Of a DNA stretch of 64,000 bases, positions 27,404 to 38,137 are shown in pieces. Within the stretch, counting starts at the first letter, position 1, and each line of letters begins with the position of its first letter. Under the pieces are notes generated by a model that did no database searches, was not told the origin of the DNA, and saw only the letters and a list, made by a program, of their open reading frames with translations. The position numbers and the translations under genes are program-made. This stretch comes from Burkholderia cepacia (GTDB lineage: Bacteria > Pseudomonadota > Gammaproteobacteria > Burkholderiales > Burkholderiaceae). The stretch is taken from assembly GCF_001039005.1 (NCBI RefSeq), contig NZ_LDWR01000011.1, forward strand, positions 186,001 through 250,000, given 5' to 3'.

Positions 27404-27432
27404 ACGATCCATCGCTCCGGGAGACGCTGTCG

Positions 27433-28350
27433 ATGAACGAAGAAATGAAGCACCGCGCGCGGCTTGCCGCCGCCGCGGCAGTTGCGTGCATGCTGTCGTT
27501 CGCGCAGGCCGGCCTGCATGCGCAGGAAACGGCCGACGCCGCGAGCGCGGCGCAGGGCATCGCGCTGCCGGCGGACCTGGCGAAGGTCGCACGCGAGCCG
27601 GTCGCGCAGCAGGCGCGCTGGCTGCGCACGGCCGCGCAGCGCGGCACGCTCGCGCAACTCGACGACGCGACGCTTTCGGCGCTCTTCAAGGCCCTCGATC
27701 CGCTCGCCGTGCCGCTCTATATCCGTAACGGTCCTAACGGCTATCCGTCGTACCAGTTCACGATGGTGCGCCAGGAGCGCATCAGCGGGAAATGGTCCGA
27801 CACGCCCGATCGCATGCTCGTGAAGACCACCCGCGAGCCGCTGCGGGTGTATGCAAAATGGCTGCCGGGCGGTGCGCATGCCGGACAGGAGACCCTCTAC
27901 GACACGACGCAGCGCAAGGACGAGATGTATGGCCATCTCGGCGGCCTGCTCGGCAAGATTCCGCTGTGGACGGCACTCGACGGCGCACTCGCGCGCGCCC
28001 AGTCGAATCACCAGGTGAAGGATCTCGGCACCGAGTTCATCACGAACCTGTACCTGACCGAAGGGAAGAAATACGAGGAAGCCGGCGTGCAGCGGCCGAC
28101 CCAGGTGGAAGCGAAGACGATCGGCGGCGTGCGCGTCGTCGCGCTCACCTACGAAACGCCGACCGGCCGGCCGCAGTTCTACGCGAAGAAGGAAACCCTC
28201 GGGCTCGACCTGCATGCGCCCTATTTCCGGACCGTCGAGTCCTATGACAACGACGGCAGGATCTTCGAGCGGATCGTCATCGAGAAAATCGCGCCGGCGA
28301 CGCTCGACGACACGGCATTCGACCCGAAAAACCCCGACTACGCGTTCTGA
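27433..28350 (+). CDS. Secreted DUF1571-family protein
   Basis: Exported protein of 305 residues with a signal peptide (RLAAAAAVACMLSFAQAGLHA). The mature part begins with a helical region (about 35-90) and ends in the DUF1571-type beta-rich region: YQFTMVRQERISGKWSDTPDRMLVKTTREPLRVYAKWLPGG, GQETLYD, then GGVRVVALTYETP. This fold resembles periplasmic outer-membrane lipid-binding proteins (LolA-like), but function is unknown. Start ATG with GGGAG upstream. It follows fadD by 29 bases and may be cotranscribed. Confidence 0.75.
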   Translation: MNEEMKHRARLAAAAAVACMLSFAQAGLHAQETADAASAAQGIALPADLAKVAREPVAQQARWLRTAAQRGTLAQLDDATLSALFKALDPLAVPLYIRNGPNGYPSYQFTMVRQERISGKWSDTPDRMLVKTTREPLRVYAKWLPGGAHAGQETLYDTTQRKDEMYGHLGGLLGKIPLWTALDGALARAQSNHQVKDLGTEFITNLYLTEGKKYEEAGVQRPTQVEAKTIGGVRVVALTYETPTGRPQFYAKKETLGLDLHAPYFRTVESYDNDGRIFERIVIEKIAPATLDDTAFDPKNPDYAF

Positions 28351-28377
28351 TGCGCGCCGGCGGGGTCGAACTTCGGA

Positions 28378-28662
28378 TCAATCGTCGTCATCGTCGCCAT
28401 GGTGCTTGCGCCAATGCTTGTCATAGTGCCGGTGCCACTTCCGGTAGCGATCGTCGTCCTCATCGCCGTAGTAGCCGTATCCGTAGCCCGGATAAGCGAC
28501 CACGGCCGGCTGCGGCGCTACATAGACCGGCGCCGGCTCGACATAGACCGGCGCGACCGGTACGCCGATGCCGACCGACAGATCGACATGCCCCGCCATT
28601 GCACTGCCGGAAGCCAGCAACGCAATGCCCCCGACCCACCCTGCCCATTGCCTCTTGTTCAT
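28378..28662 (-). CDS. Small secreted protein with Pro/Val/Tyr-rich and His/Asp-rich tail
   Basis: 94 residues: signal peptide ending in SGSAMA, then a repeat-like VAPVYVEPAPVYVAPQP stretch, a Gly-Tyr block (YPGYGYGYYGDEDDD) and a C-terminal RKWHRHYDKHWRKHHGDDDDD. The charged His/Asp tail could bind metals, but that is inference. Start chosen at the ATG giving a clean signal peptide. Divergent from hfq2, convergent with the DUF1571 gene. Confidence 0.7.
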   Translation of the reverse strand: MNKRQWAGWVGGIALLASGSAMAGHVDLSVGIGVPVAPVYVEPAPVYVAPQPAVVAYPGYGYGYYGDEDDDRYRKWHRHYDKHWRKHHGDDDDD

Positions 28663-28752
28663 GTTCTGGATCCCTGATATACCGGCCCGCCCGGCTCGCG
28701 ACGCTAATGTAAGCGCCGCGCACACACCGAGGTGATACGGCGCTGCGAGAGT

Positions 28753-28769
28753 CGTAACGCGACGTAACG
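28753..28769. promoter_or_regulatory. Two CGTAACG heptamers between divergent genes
   Basis: CGTAACG at 28753-28759 and again at 28763-28769, ten bases apart (one helical turn), in the 295-base gap between the small secreted protein and hfq2. The same heptamer (as CGTTACG/CGTAACG) makes up the palindromes upstream of the sigma-54 promoter at 43506-43557. No sigma-54 promoter is visible here. Confidence 0.35.
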
Positions 28770-28957
28770 AAACAGCTTTGGCCATTCGGCCTAATCGCGA
28801 AAATGCGCTGCAACGTCTATAGTGGGTTACGGTTCGACACAATCACGACTGCGCGCATCCCGATCGAACAAGGTAGAATTCCGCCAAACGGCTTGTGGAC
28901 GAACACGCCACACACACGCACAACATATTCTCTGACGCAGGCTCCTGCCGCACCTCA

Positions 28958-29533
28958 ATGGCCAATCCCGCAGAATCCCATCCGCAAAACGACTTCATCA
29001 ATTCGGCGCGCAAGGAACGTAAGCGCGTTGAAATCTATCTCGTCAACGGCATTCGTCTGACGGGGTGTATCGAGTCGTTCGACCAGTACCTGGTGATGCT
29101 GCGCACCCCTGTGGGTCTGCAAGGCATCTACAAGCGCGCGATTTCCACGATCCAGCTCGACACGGGCGGTTCGCGCCCGGGCGGCGGCGGCCCCCGCGGT
29201 CCGCGCCCCGGCGGGCGCCCCGGCGGCCGTGAAGGCGGCGGTCACAGCCCGTACGGCTCGCACGGCGGCCCGCGCGAATCGCGCGGCGACGGCGGCTACG
29301 GCTCCCGCGAGCCGCGTGAGGGTTACGGCTCGCGTGAACCGCGCGAAGGCTACGGCGCGCCGCGCGAACCCCGCGAAGGCTACAACAGTGCGCCGCGCGA
29401 ACCGCGCGAAAGCTACGGCGCGCCGCGCGACACCGGTGACGCGTCCGGCAACACGTCGCCGTCGGATTCACGTGGCGGCAACGGGCCGGTGATCGTCACG
29501 CGCCGCCGGCGAATCGTGCCGGACGGCCAGTAA
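28958..29533 (+). CDS. hfq2: Hfq2: RNA chaperone with long repetitive C-terminal tail
   Basis: RNA chaperone that pairs small RNAs with mRNAs. Residues about 8-70 are a complete Hfq Sm core: [39 protein letters not shown] (Sm1) and [11 protein letters not shown] (Sm2, with IYKRAIS in place of the usual YKHAIS). From about 71 the protein has a Gly/Arg/Pro-rich tail with repeats of REPREGYG-type units. Total 191 residues against 70-110 for most Hfq. A second, longer Hfq of about 188 residues is described in B. cenocepacia, and this matches it. The start is not well marked by a Shine-Dalgarno; the ATG at 28958 is chosen because [10 protein letters not shown] resembles other Hfq starts. Followed by a clear terminator. 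Confidence 0.93.
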   Translation: MANPAESHPQNDFINSARKERKRVEIYLVNGIRLTGCIESFDQYLVMLRTPVGLQGIYKRAISTIQLDTGGSRPGGGGPRGPRPGGRPGGREGGGHSPYGSHGGPRESRGDGGYGSREPREGYGSREPREGYGAPREPREGYNSAPREPRESYGAPRDTGDASGNTSPSDSRGGNGPVIVTRRRRIVPDGQ

Positions 29534-29537
29534 AACA

Positions 29538-29568
29538 AAAGGGCAAGCCAACCGGCTTGCCCTTTTTC
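29538..29568 (+). terminator. Terminator of hfq2
   Basis: AAAGGGCAAGCC pairs with GGCTTGCCCTTT around AACC, followed by TTTCC. The complement also has a modest T-run (from AAAACAAAA), so it may stop the minus-strand DUF2968 transcript too. Confidence 0.85.
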
Positions 29569-29613
29569 CTTGTGCGGCCGGCGCGGCATGTCGCCGCACC
29601 GCCGCCGCCGAGT

Positions 29614-30321
29614 TCAGCGTGCCGTCGTCGGCAGGCCTGCGTCGGCCTCGCGCTGCAGCGAACGCACCTGCTGCTGCAATGCACGCAGTTGCGACTGGAG
29701 TTCGGCCTGTTGGGCCTGCAACGCCGTCGTCTCGCTGCGGACGCTCTTCTGGCGATCCGCGACCGCCGCCTGCTGCTGGCGCGCGATCGAAATATCAGCC
29801 TGCAGACGCCGCGCGCGGTCCTGCGTGACTTCGATCTGCTTGTCCATTTGCGCCTTCTGCGATTCCAGCTTCGCCGCGCGCAGTTCGTTGACGGCCAGCC
29901 GCTCCGCCTGGCGCGAGAAATCGCGATAGATCGCTTCCGCGCGCGTTTCGTCGAAGGTCTTGATCACGCGCCAGAACGCCTTCTGCTGGAACAGTGCGAC
30001 GAAGTACGCACCATCCTTCACGTTGAACAGCAGGCTCGCACCGTAGCTGCCGTTGTAGCTCGTGCGCATTTCCGTCAGCGTGTGCGCCTGGATCTGACGC
30101 TGCAGATCGTCGACCGTGCTCGGCCCCGTCGACTCGCCCGCCTGCGGCTGCACCGACGTCTGGACCTGCTGATCGATCACCGGAATCGCGGCCACCGGCG
30201 CCGACGCCTGCTGCACCGCCGGCGAAGTGCTGTCTGCCAACCCCTGCGCGTAAGCGCCCTGAATGCCTCCCACCATGGCGAGCAACACGCACGCCCGCCC
30301 CAACCCCGTCATATGGCTCAT
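29614..30321 (-). CDS. Secreted DUF2968 coiled-coil protein at the end of the Tad operon
   Basis: 235 residues with a signal peptide (ACVLLAMVGGIQGAYA). The middle has the DUF2968 core (LTEMRTSYNGSYGASLLFN, FWRVIKTFDETRAEAIYRDFSRQAERLAVNELRAAKLESQ), then a long predicted coiled coil rich in Gln/Ala (about 145-225). The family is largely restricted to Burkholderia and related genera and has no known function. It lies 54 bases downstream of the sigma-54 activator on the same strand, so it may be the last gene of the pilus operon. Confidence 0.8.
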   Translation of the reverse strand: MSHMTGLGRACVLLAMVGGIQGAYAQGLADSTSPAVQQASAPVAAIPVIDQQVQTSVQPQAGESTGPSTVDDLQRQIQAHTLTEMRTSYNGSYGASLLFNVKDGAYFVALFQQKAFWRVIKTFDETRAEAIYRDFSRQAERLAVNELRAAKLESQKAQMDKQIEVTQDRARRLQADISIARQQQAAVADRQKSVRSETTALQAQQAELQSQLRALQQQVRSLQREADAGLPTTAR

Positions 30322-30375
30322 GAAGTTTTATTCCCGCCCGTGTCGTTGTAATTCAGCGCGATTTTATCTCATTAA

Positions 30376-31776
<1,401 letters not shown>

Positions 31777-31780
31777 TTAT

Positions 31781-33592
31781 TCAGTAAACCGTTTGGGCGA
31801 CCCCGCAGCTGAGCGAGATCTGGTGGACCGTCGCTGCGCCAACCTGGACGCCAAGCAGATTCAGCAACGGTACGAGGACTGCGTCGAGGCTCGAAAGGAG
31901 CGGGCCGAGCAGGCCAGTCAAAAAAGTGAGCAACGTGGAGACGAAATTCCCCGGGACCGACAGAACGTTGACGCCGACCACGCTGAGGTTGACGTTGATA
32001 TTCGCGGCCGCGAGTTGCGTAAGTGCCGAACTGAGCGCCGAGCCGAGCGCATTCGAGTTCACCGTCCAGTAGTCCGCATCGATTCCCGGTACCCCACTGA
32101 AGGTATGCGATTGGGAAGCGCCTTGTACCTGAACCGATACATTGGACAAGGTCGCCGTCAGCTGCGCAATCCCCAGCACATTCGCGTTGATGATCTGCCC
32201 GGGCGACTTGCAGCTGTAAGTCGACGACAGGCTGATCTTGCCGGACGAATCGAGCGGCGGCTGGCCGATGCACAGATTGGCAACGCCCGGTTGCGCGGTA
32301 ATGACGACGGTGCTCGCCGCCTGCGTGGCGGCACATTGTGTCGAGTTCAACGTCGCGGTGCCGGTACCTACTTGCAGATAGATCGGCAGATTGACATCGA
32401 CATTCACGTTGAGCAAAGCCAGCAACGCGCCGAGCAGCGGCAACTGCGTCGTGCCAAGATCGACATTGAGATACACCCCCACCGCGGCAGTCGAAGCGGT
32501 CGTCCGCCACGTTCCCGTCGACGGATCGATCCCGCCCTCGCCGATGCCGATCGACGGTGGGCTGATGATCTGCACCTGCAACTGCGTCCCCGTCAGCCCG
32601 CCGAGATTCAGCGACGGCACGTTGACCGTCACCGCCGGCTTGCCCGTTGCAGCGATCTCGGCGCCGACGAGCAGCAGGTCGAGCAGGTCCACCTGCGCGT
32701 TGAGCGCCGCCTGCGTATCCGCAAGTGCGACGTTCAGCAATCCGCCCGCCCCGCCGAGACCGATCGACGTCCCCGGAACGTTGGCGCTCAGAATCGCCTG
32801 CAGCGTGGCGAGGCTCGCCTGCAGATTTGCGTTCGCGACAGACGTTTGCGTTGCCGCGTTCACCATCAGTTGAACCAATTGCGGCAACGTGAGCTTCAGC
32901 GCGAGCAGCTGATCGACCGTGCCGACGCCCGCCGCCACGACGAGGTCGCCGACCTTCACGTTCGTGCAGGCGAGCGCTTGATACGACCCGATGTTCAGAT
33001 TCAGGCTGGCGCCGAGCAGCCCGCCGATCAGTCCGTTGACGAGCCCCGGATTACCGGACGTCGGCGCGGATCCTCCGGCGCAACCGACGCCGCCGAGTGC
33101 GGCAAGGGTTGCACCGACCGAGAACGTATCGATGTTCGTCGAGCGCGCGGTCGATACCGCGGACACCGGCTGCGGTGGTCCGACGAAGAAGAACGGCACC
33201 TGACGCGTAACGATCACCTTGGCCGCGTTCAACTGCGTGGCTCCGGGGGTCGCGGCCGCGTAGTAGCTGGGCTTCGGGTTGACGGCCGTATCCCAGCGAC
33301 CGCATTCGACGCTGATCGTATCGCCATTCGCTGCATTGAGCCCGTTCGACACCGCATTGTTGTTCGCGGTCGCGGTCGGCTGCGTGCAGGCGTCATCCAT
33401 GCGCTGCACGGCCGCGAGCGCGGCCATGTCGGCAATCCGTTGCACGTCCCGACGCTGGTAAAAGAGATTACCGACGCCGATCGCGCCGAGCGTCGTGATG
33501 GCGATCAGCGTCGCGATGATCGCCATCACCGTGAACGCGCCCCGCTGTCGTGACGCGAGGCGGAATGCGCCGCCGCTGTGTCGGGTCTTCAC
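31781..33592 (-). CDS. TadG-like pilus-associated protein
   Basis: 603 residues. N-terminal RQRGAFTVMAIIATLIAITTLGAIGVGNLFYQRRDVQRIADMAALAAVQRM is the TadG/Flp-assembly N-terminal pattern, a single membrane anchor followed by DMAAL. The rest is a long extracytoplasmic region rich in Gly, Leu, Asn and Val with repeated GGLLG/LNVNV-type motifs and several Cys. GTG start with GGAG seven bases upstream. Family members often carry a von Willebrand A domain; none is visible here. Located between DUF3613 and the sigma-54 activator. Confidence 0.8.
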   Translation of the reverse strand: MKTRHSGGAFRLASRQRGAFTVMAIIATLIAITTLGAIGVGNLFYQRRDVQRIADMAALAAVQRMDDACTQPTATANNNAVSNGLNAANGDTISVECGRWDTAVNPKPSYYAAATPGATQLNAAKVIVTRQVPFFFVGPPQPVSAVSTARSTNIDTFSVGATLAALGGVGCAGGSAPTSGNPGLVNGLIGGLLGASLNLNIGSYQALACTNVKVGDLVVAAGVGTVDQLLALKLTLPQLVQLMVNAATQTSVANANLQASLATLQAILSANVPGTSIGLGGAGGLLNVALADTQAALNAQVDLLDLLLVGAEIAATGKPAVTVNVPSLNLGGLTGTQLQVQIISPPSIGIGEGGIDPSTGTWRTTASTAAVGVYLNVDLGTTQLPLLGALLALLNVNVDVNLPIYLQVGTGTATLNSTQCAATQAASTVVITAQPGVANLCIGQPPLDSSGKISLSSTYSCKSPGQIINANVLGIAQLTATLSNVSVQVQGASQSHTFSGVPGIDADYWTVNSNALGSALSSALTQLAAANINVNLSVVGVNVLSVPGNFVSTLLTFLTGLLGPLLSSLDAVLVPLLNLLGVQVGAATVHQISLSCGVAQTVY

Positions 33593-33604
33593 CGTTTCGC
33601 TCCG

Positions 33605-33934
33605 TCAGCGCGCGAGGTCGCCACCGGACGATCCGCCGCTGCCGCTGCCTCCACTGCTGCCGCCGCCCGACGCCGACATCGTGCCGAACCACTGCGGAAT
33701 CGGCGTCTTGAACGAATCGAGATAGCGCTGATAGGCGTACGTGCCGGCCGCGCCGTCGATCGGCTGAGGTGCGGCAGCCGCACGATTCGAGCGCTGCAGG
33801 TCGAGCAGCGCGTTCGTTGCATGATCGATTTCGGACGCCGGCGGGTTGCCTTGCGCATGAGCGACACCCGCGCAAAGCATGCACGCGAACGCGATGCACG
33901 CGGTTCGCCCGCGGATTGAGGAAAGGTGAAACAT
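33605..33934 (-). CDS. Secreted DUF3613-family protein
   Basis: 109 residues: signal peptide (ACIAFACMLCAGVAHA), then a helical stretch ATNALLDLQRSNRAAA, the YQRYLDSFKTPIPQWF segment and a Gly/Ser-rich C-terminal tail. It resembles a family seen repeatedly inside burkholderial Tad operons, with no assigned function. GGAGG is ten bases before the start. Sits between tadD and tadG. Confidence 0.7.
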   Translation of the reverse strand: MFHLSSIRGRTACIAFACMLCAGVAHAQGNPPASEIDHATNALLDLQRSNRAAAAPQPIDGAAGTYAYQRYLDSFKTPIPQWFGTMSASGGGSSGGSGSGGSSGGDLAR

Positions 33935-33957
33935 GATGGCCTCCGTGAATATCGTCG

Positions 33958-34785
33958 TTATCGCGCGAAACGCTGCAGCAGCGGGACGGCAAGATCGATG
34001 TTGTCGCTGCTCGCAACCGACGGCACGGACGCACTGCCCGGCGTGTGTGCGATTGCACGTTGCTTCGCGCGTATCGCGGCCGTGACCTTCGTCTCGTCGT
34101 CGCGAATCTCGCCGCGCACCGCCGGCGAAAGTTTCTGCTGATCCATCAGCCGCCGCGCGTCCTTCGCGTGACCGCTCACGAGCAGATACAGCACAAAGTT
34201 GCTGAGGATTTTCGGGTTCTTCTGCTCGAGTTCAGCCGCCTTCAGCAGCGGCACGCGAGCACCGGCCAGATCGCCTTCGCGCATCCTCGAATACGCGAGA
34301 TCGGACAGCGTCGCCGCATCAGTCGGCGCAAGCACGGTCGCCTGTTCGAGTTGCTGCCCGGCAAGCGCAAAATCACCGCGTGCGCCGGCGGTCAGGCCCA
34401 ACCCGCGATAGCCGCGCGCGGCGAGCGGCGTCGTCAGCAGCTTCGTATAGGCGGCCACACCAGCGTCGTACTGGCCGGTCGCGCGCAATGCGTCGGCGCG
34501 AAGCAGGATCGTGTCCGGTGATGCGCCATATTGCTTTTCGTACTGGTCGATGTGCGCCAGCGACGCAAAATACAATCCCTGCCCCTGCATCCGCTCGATC
34601 AGGCCCAGGTACATGCCCGGCGTATCGGGCGGCGCACTCTTGTCGGCAGCGGCCTGCATCAGCGCGCCGCGTTCGGCCTGCGCACCGATCCCGTATCCGG
34701 ATTCCTTGAACAGCGAGCACCCGCTGGCGAGCAACGTGAACGCCGTCGCGCCTGCGATCGTGCGGATCCAACCCAATCGATTCAT
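33958..34785 (-). CDS. tadD: TadD-like TPR lipoprotein
   Basis: 275-residue outer-membrane lipoprotein that acts as pilotin or scaffold for the Tad secretin. Lipobox LLASGC at about residues 18-23, then tetratricopeptide-type helices (LLRADALRATGQYDAGVAAYTKLL, ALAGQQLEQATVLAPTDAATLSDLAYSRMREGDLAGARVPLLKAAEL). Start chosen at the ATG with a short basic N-terminus; the longer upstream frame belongs to overlapping tadC. Follows tadC by 29 bases. Confidence 0.87.
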   Translation of the reverse strand: MNRLGWIRTIAGATAFTLLASGCSLFKESGYGIGAQAERGALMQAAADKSAPPDTPGMYLGLIERMQGQGLYFASLAHIDQYEKQYGASPDTILLRADALRATGQYDAGVAAYTKLLTTPLAARGYRGLGLTAGARGDFALAGQQLEQATVLAPTDAATLSDLAYSRMREGDLAGARVPLLKAAELEQKNPKILSNFVLYLLVSGHAKDARRLMDQQKLSPAVRGEIRDDETKVTAAIRAKQRAIAHTPGSASVPSVASSDNIDLAVPLLQRFAR

Positions 34786-34814
34786 CTTGTATCGCTCCTT
34801 CCCCTCGTGCCGCA

Positions 34815-35813
34815 TCAGCGTTGAATCGCGGCAAGCGCGGACAGCACGGTCATGATCCCGGGCCCCGCGGTAACGATCAATAGTGCAGGCAACAGCGTGA
34901 TGATCATCACGCCGGTCATCTTCACCGTCAGTCGACCGATCTGCTCGCGCAGCGTCGCACGACGCCCTTCGCGCAGGCGGTCGCCGAACTGCTTCAGCGG
35001 CTCCTGCACCGCGCCGCCGTGCTTGTCCACCTGAATCAGCAGTCGCACGATCGCGCGCAGATCCTCGTTGTCGAAACTGTTGGTGAGGCGTTGCAGCGAT
35101 TGTTCGCGCGTGCGTCCGGCCGCGAACTGTCGCTGCGCCACGCCCAGCTCCCACGACAGCACGGGCAGCATGGTCTGAAAATCGTGCGTGACGACCTGGA
35201 TGCTCTGGTCGAGCGACAGGCCGACGCCCTGCAGCAGCCGCAACATGTCGACGAGCAGCGGCAACTCGGCCGCAATGCTCTGCCGACGCGCGGTGGCCCG
35301 CCGACGCACGTAGATTTTCGGCAGCATGTATCCGGTCACGAGCGCGACGGAGATCCAGAGCAGCCAGCGCGTCTCGTGCTCGCGGCTGACCAGTATCAGC
35401 ACGGTAAGCGCCGGCAGCAGGATCGCGCAGACAATGCGCGCGCTGACGAACAGCGCTCTTGCGCGGACGTCGACGAAACCGCACTGTTCCAGCAACTGAC
35501 GATCCTCGTCGGCAATCAGATAACGGCTGAAGCCGGTCTCGAGCCATCGCATCCCGACATCTTCGAAACGCGTGCGCAGCCCCGCGAAACGTGCGCGCGG
35601 CGCAGCGGGTGCGGCGGCATCGCGCGCAGGTTCGGCGGAACCGGCTCGCACGGCGGCCGCTTCGATCGCCGCGGTGCGGCGATCGAGCGCATTCACCAGT
35701 GCACGTTCGGCACGCTGCACGAGCACGACGCGAACGATCGCGAGCGCGGCAAGCAGCAGCACGCCGATCGATCCGAGCACCAGCGCAAGCGCGCCTAAAC
35801 GGTTTGCATCCAT
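34815..35813 (-). CDS. tadC: TadC, inner-membrane platform protein
   Basis: 332-residue partner of TadB in Flp pilus assembly. One N-terminal membrane segment, a cytoplasmic linker with Ala/Arg-rich stretch, then the T2SSF-like domain (ELPLLVDMLRLLQGVGLSLDQSIQVV, QFGDRLREGRRATLREQIGRLTVKMTGVMIITLLPALLIVTAGPG). GAGGTGA lies four bases before the ATG, inside the tadB stop region. Four bases separate it from tadB. Confidence 0.92.
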   Translation of the reverse strand: MDANRLGALALVLGSIGVLLLAALAIVRVVLVQRAERALVNALDRRTAAIEAAAVRAGSAEPARDAAAPAAPRARFAGLRTRFEDVGMRWLETGFSRYLIADEDRQLLEQCGFVDVRARALFVSARIVCAILLPALTVLILVSREHETRWLLWISVALVTGYMLPKIYVRRRATARRQSIAAELPLLVDMLRLLQGVGLSLDQSIQVVTHDFQTMLPVLSWELGVAQRQFAAGRTREQSLQRLTNSFDNEDLRAIVRLLIQVDKHGGAVQEPLKQFGDRLREGRRATLREQIGRLTVKMTGVMIITLLPALLIVTAGPGIMTVLSALAAIQR

Positions 35814-35817
35814 CGAT

Positions 35818-36798
35818 TCACCTCAACCGCGCGAGCCGGTACAGCCAGAAGCCGCCCATCGCCTGCAGCACGAATGCCAGATAGATCAGCTGACGCCCGG
35901 CATCGTCGTTCCACATCACCGTGAAGTAGCGCGGGCTCGTGGCGATGACGAAGCTGCCGACCGCGATCGGCAACAGCGCCAGCACCCAGGCGGACAACCG
36001 GGTCTCGGCCGACATCGCGGACAGCTCGCGTTCCGCCTGCTCGAGATCGCGCATGAACGTCGACATCCGGTCGAGCATCACGTCCGCACGCCCGCCGTAG
36101 CGGACCGACAGACGCAGCACCGCGCCGACCAGTTCGAATTCGCGGATGCGATACCGGTGCGCGATCTGCAGCATCGCGCGATCGATCTCGACGCCGGAGC
36201 GCAGCATCTGCGACACGTCGTCGAGGCAGCGGCGCAGCGGCATCTCGGCCGTCTGGAGCGCCGACTGGAACGCCGCCGGCACGCTGTTTCCCAGGGTAAC
36301 CAGCCGCACGATCCCGTCGAGAAACGACGGCAACTGACGAACGATCTTCAGGCGGCGCCGGCTGATTCGCGACGTGATCCAAAGCACGACGAGCACGCCG
36401 CCCGCAACGAGCGCGGCCGCCGCCGCGAGCACCCCGCCGGCCACGCCGGCCCACAGTGCGAGCAGCGCGATGATCGCAAGCGCCAGCACGAGGCCGGCGC
36501 GAATCTCGTCGAGACCCGCGCGGTCGGACAACACCGTCCATGCGTCGAACACCGACGCGCGCCAGCGCGCGAACCCTTGTCCCGGCTCCTGCGTATTCGC
36601 CGTACCGGCCGCCGCGGCACGCGCGGTGCGCGCGTCACCCGTCGACGGCGCGGCGCGCGCACCCTGTCCCACCCGGCTGTCGAAGAACCGTTGCGCGTGG
36701 GCGCGCCCTTCCCGCACCTGGCTTCCGCGCCACAACAGCAACCCGGCGGCCGCGCAGATCAGCGCGAACATCAGCGCGAGCAAGCTGACGCTAGACAT
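35818..36798 (-). CDS. tadB: TadB, inner-membrane platform protein
   Basis: 326 residues. N-terminal hydrophobic segment, membrane segments around 100-140 (LVLALAIIALLALWAGVAGGVLAAAAALVAGGVLVVLW), then the T2SSF-like domain (RQLPSFLDGIVRLVTLGNSVPAAFQSALQ, GGRADVMLDRMSTFMRDLEQAERELSAMSAETRLSAW) and two C-terminal segments. The ATG overlaps tadA by eight bases and has GGAGG five bases upstream. Confidence 0.92.
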   Translation of the reverse strand: MSSVSLLALMFALICAAAGLLLWRGSQVREGRAHAQRFFDSRVGQGARAAPSTGDARTARAAAAGTANTQEPGQGFARWRASVFDAWTVLSDRAGLDEIRAGLVLALAIIALLALWAGVAGGVLAAAAALVAGGVLVVLWITSRISRRRLKIVRQLPSFLDGIVRLVTLGNSVPAAFQSALQTAEMPLRRCLDDVSQMLRSGVEIDRAMLQIAHRYRIREFELVGAVLRLSVRYGGRADVMLDRMSTFMRDLEQAERELSAMSAETRLSAWVLALLPIAVGSFVIATSPRYFTVMWNDDAGRQLIYLAFVLQAMGGFWLYRLARLR

Positions 36799-38134
36799 TG
36801 AAGCCTCCGCCTCGCCCGAAGTTGCCGCCGAATCCGCCGCCGCTCGACACAAGCGTGTTGCGGAAGCGCGCAAGCTTCGGCGAATGCGGATGAATGCCGA
36901 GCGACTCCCAATGATCGATCTCGTCGCCCTCCGGCGTGACGCGTGCCTCGTAGCGATACAGTTCCTGGGTCGATACGATGTTGTCCGACATGCCGGTGAC
37001 TTCGGTGATCGACAGGATGCGCCGACGGCCGTTGGACAGTCGACCGATCTGCACGATGAAATCGATCGCGTTGGCGATCTGCCGGCGCAGACTGGCCTCG
37101 GTGCCTTGAAAGCCGGCGAAGCCGGCAAGCATCTCGAGCCGGTACAGGCACTCGCGCGGCGAACTCGCGTGCACGGTGCCCATCGATCCGTCGTGGCCCG
37201 TATTCATCGCCTGCAGCATTTCGAGCACTTCGCCGCCACGCACTTCGCCGACGATGATCCGGTCCGGCCGCATCCGCAACGTGTTTCGCAGCAGGTCGCG
37301 AATCGACACGACGCCACTGCCGTCAAAGCCGCCGGGGCGGCTCTCGAGCCGCACGACGTGCGGGTGATTCAGCGACAGTTCGGCCGTATCCTCGATCGTC
37401 ACGACACGTTCCGCCATCGGAATGTGGAATGCGAGCGCATTCAGCAGCGACGTCTTGCCCGAACTGGTGCCGCCCGACACGAGGACGTTGCAGCGCGCCT
37501 CGACCGCGGCCTCGAGCAGCCGGCCGATTTCCTCGTTGTAGGTGCCGTTGCCGAGCAGGTCCTCGGGTTTCAGCGGGTCCTTGCGGAACTTCCGGATCGA
37601 CACGACCGGGCCGTCGATCGACAGCGGTTCGATCACCACATTGACACGCCCGCCGTCGGGCAGCCGCGCATCGACCATCGGATTCGATTCGTCGAGCCGC
37701 CGGCCGACCGGCGCGAGAATCCGTCGCACGATCCGCAGCAGATGGGCGTTATCGGTGAAGCGGATCGGCAGCTTCGACAGAATCCCGTGCCGCGACACAT
37801 AGATGTCGTTGTAGCCGTTGATCAGGATGTCTTCGACGTGCGGATCCGCCAGCAGGTCCTCGATCGGCCCGAAGCCGGCGAGTTCCTTCGTCAGCGCCTC
37901 GGCAATCGCACGCACCTCGCTCTCGTTGAGCGGGATCCGCCGCAGCCGCACGAAGCTGTCGATTTCGAGATCGACGAACTGGTTGATCGCCTGCCGCGAC
38001 CAACGGCCGAATTCGGCGCCCAGTTCCTCGATCCGCGTGAGCAGATGCTCGTGTGCGGCATTCTTGATGTCGTGGAACTGTTGCGATTGCGAGAACGGCG
38101 CTGCGCCGTCGGCAAATTGAATGTCCTGTGCCAT
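36791..38134 (-). CDS. tadA: TadA/CpaF secretion ATPase
   Basis: Hexameric ATPase that drives Flp pilus extrusion (447 residues). N-terminal helical region, then T2SSE-type core: Walker [16 protein letters not shown] at about 220-230, [52 protein letters not shown] with Walker B and His box. The C-terminal [20 protein letters not shown] is typical of CpaF. Three bases separate it from tadZ, and it overlaps tadB. Confidence 0.94.
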   Translation of the reverse strand: MAQDIQFADGAAPFSQSQQFHDIKNAAHEHLLTRIEELGAEFGRWSRQAINQFVDLEIDSFVRLRRIPLNESEVRAIAEALTKELAGFGPIEDLLADPHVEDILINGYNDIYVSRHGILSKLPIRFTDNAHLLRIVRRILAPVGRRLDESNPMVDARLPDGGRVNVVIEPLSIDGPVVSIRKFRKDPLKPEDLLGNGTYNEEIGRLLEAAVEARCNVLVSGGTSSGKTSLLNALAFHIPMAERVVTIEDTAELSLNHPHVVRLESRPGGFDGSGVVSIRDLLRNTLRMRPDRIIVGEVRGGEVLEMLQAMNTGHDGSMGTVHASSPRECLYRLEMLAGFAGFQGTEASLRRQIANAIDFIVQIGRLSNGRRRILSITEVTGMSDNIVSTQELYRYEARVTPEGDEIDHWESLGIHPHSPKLARFRNTLVSSGGGFGGNFGRGGGFNV

Positions 38135-38137
38135 CGC

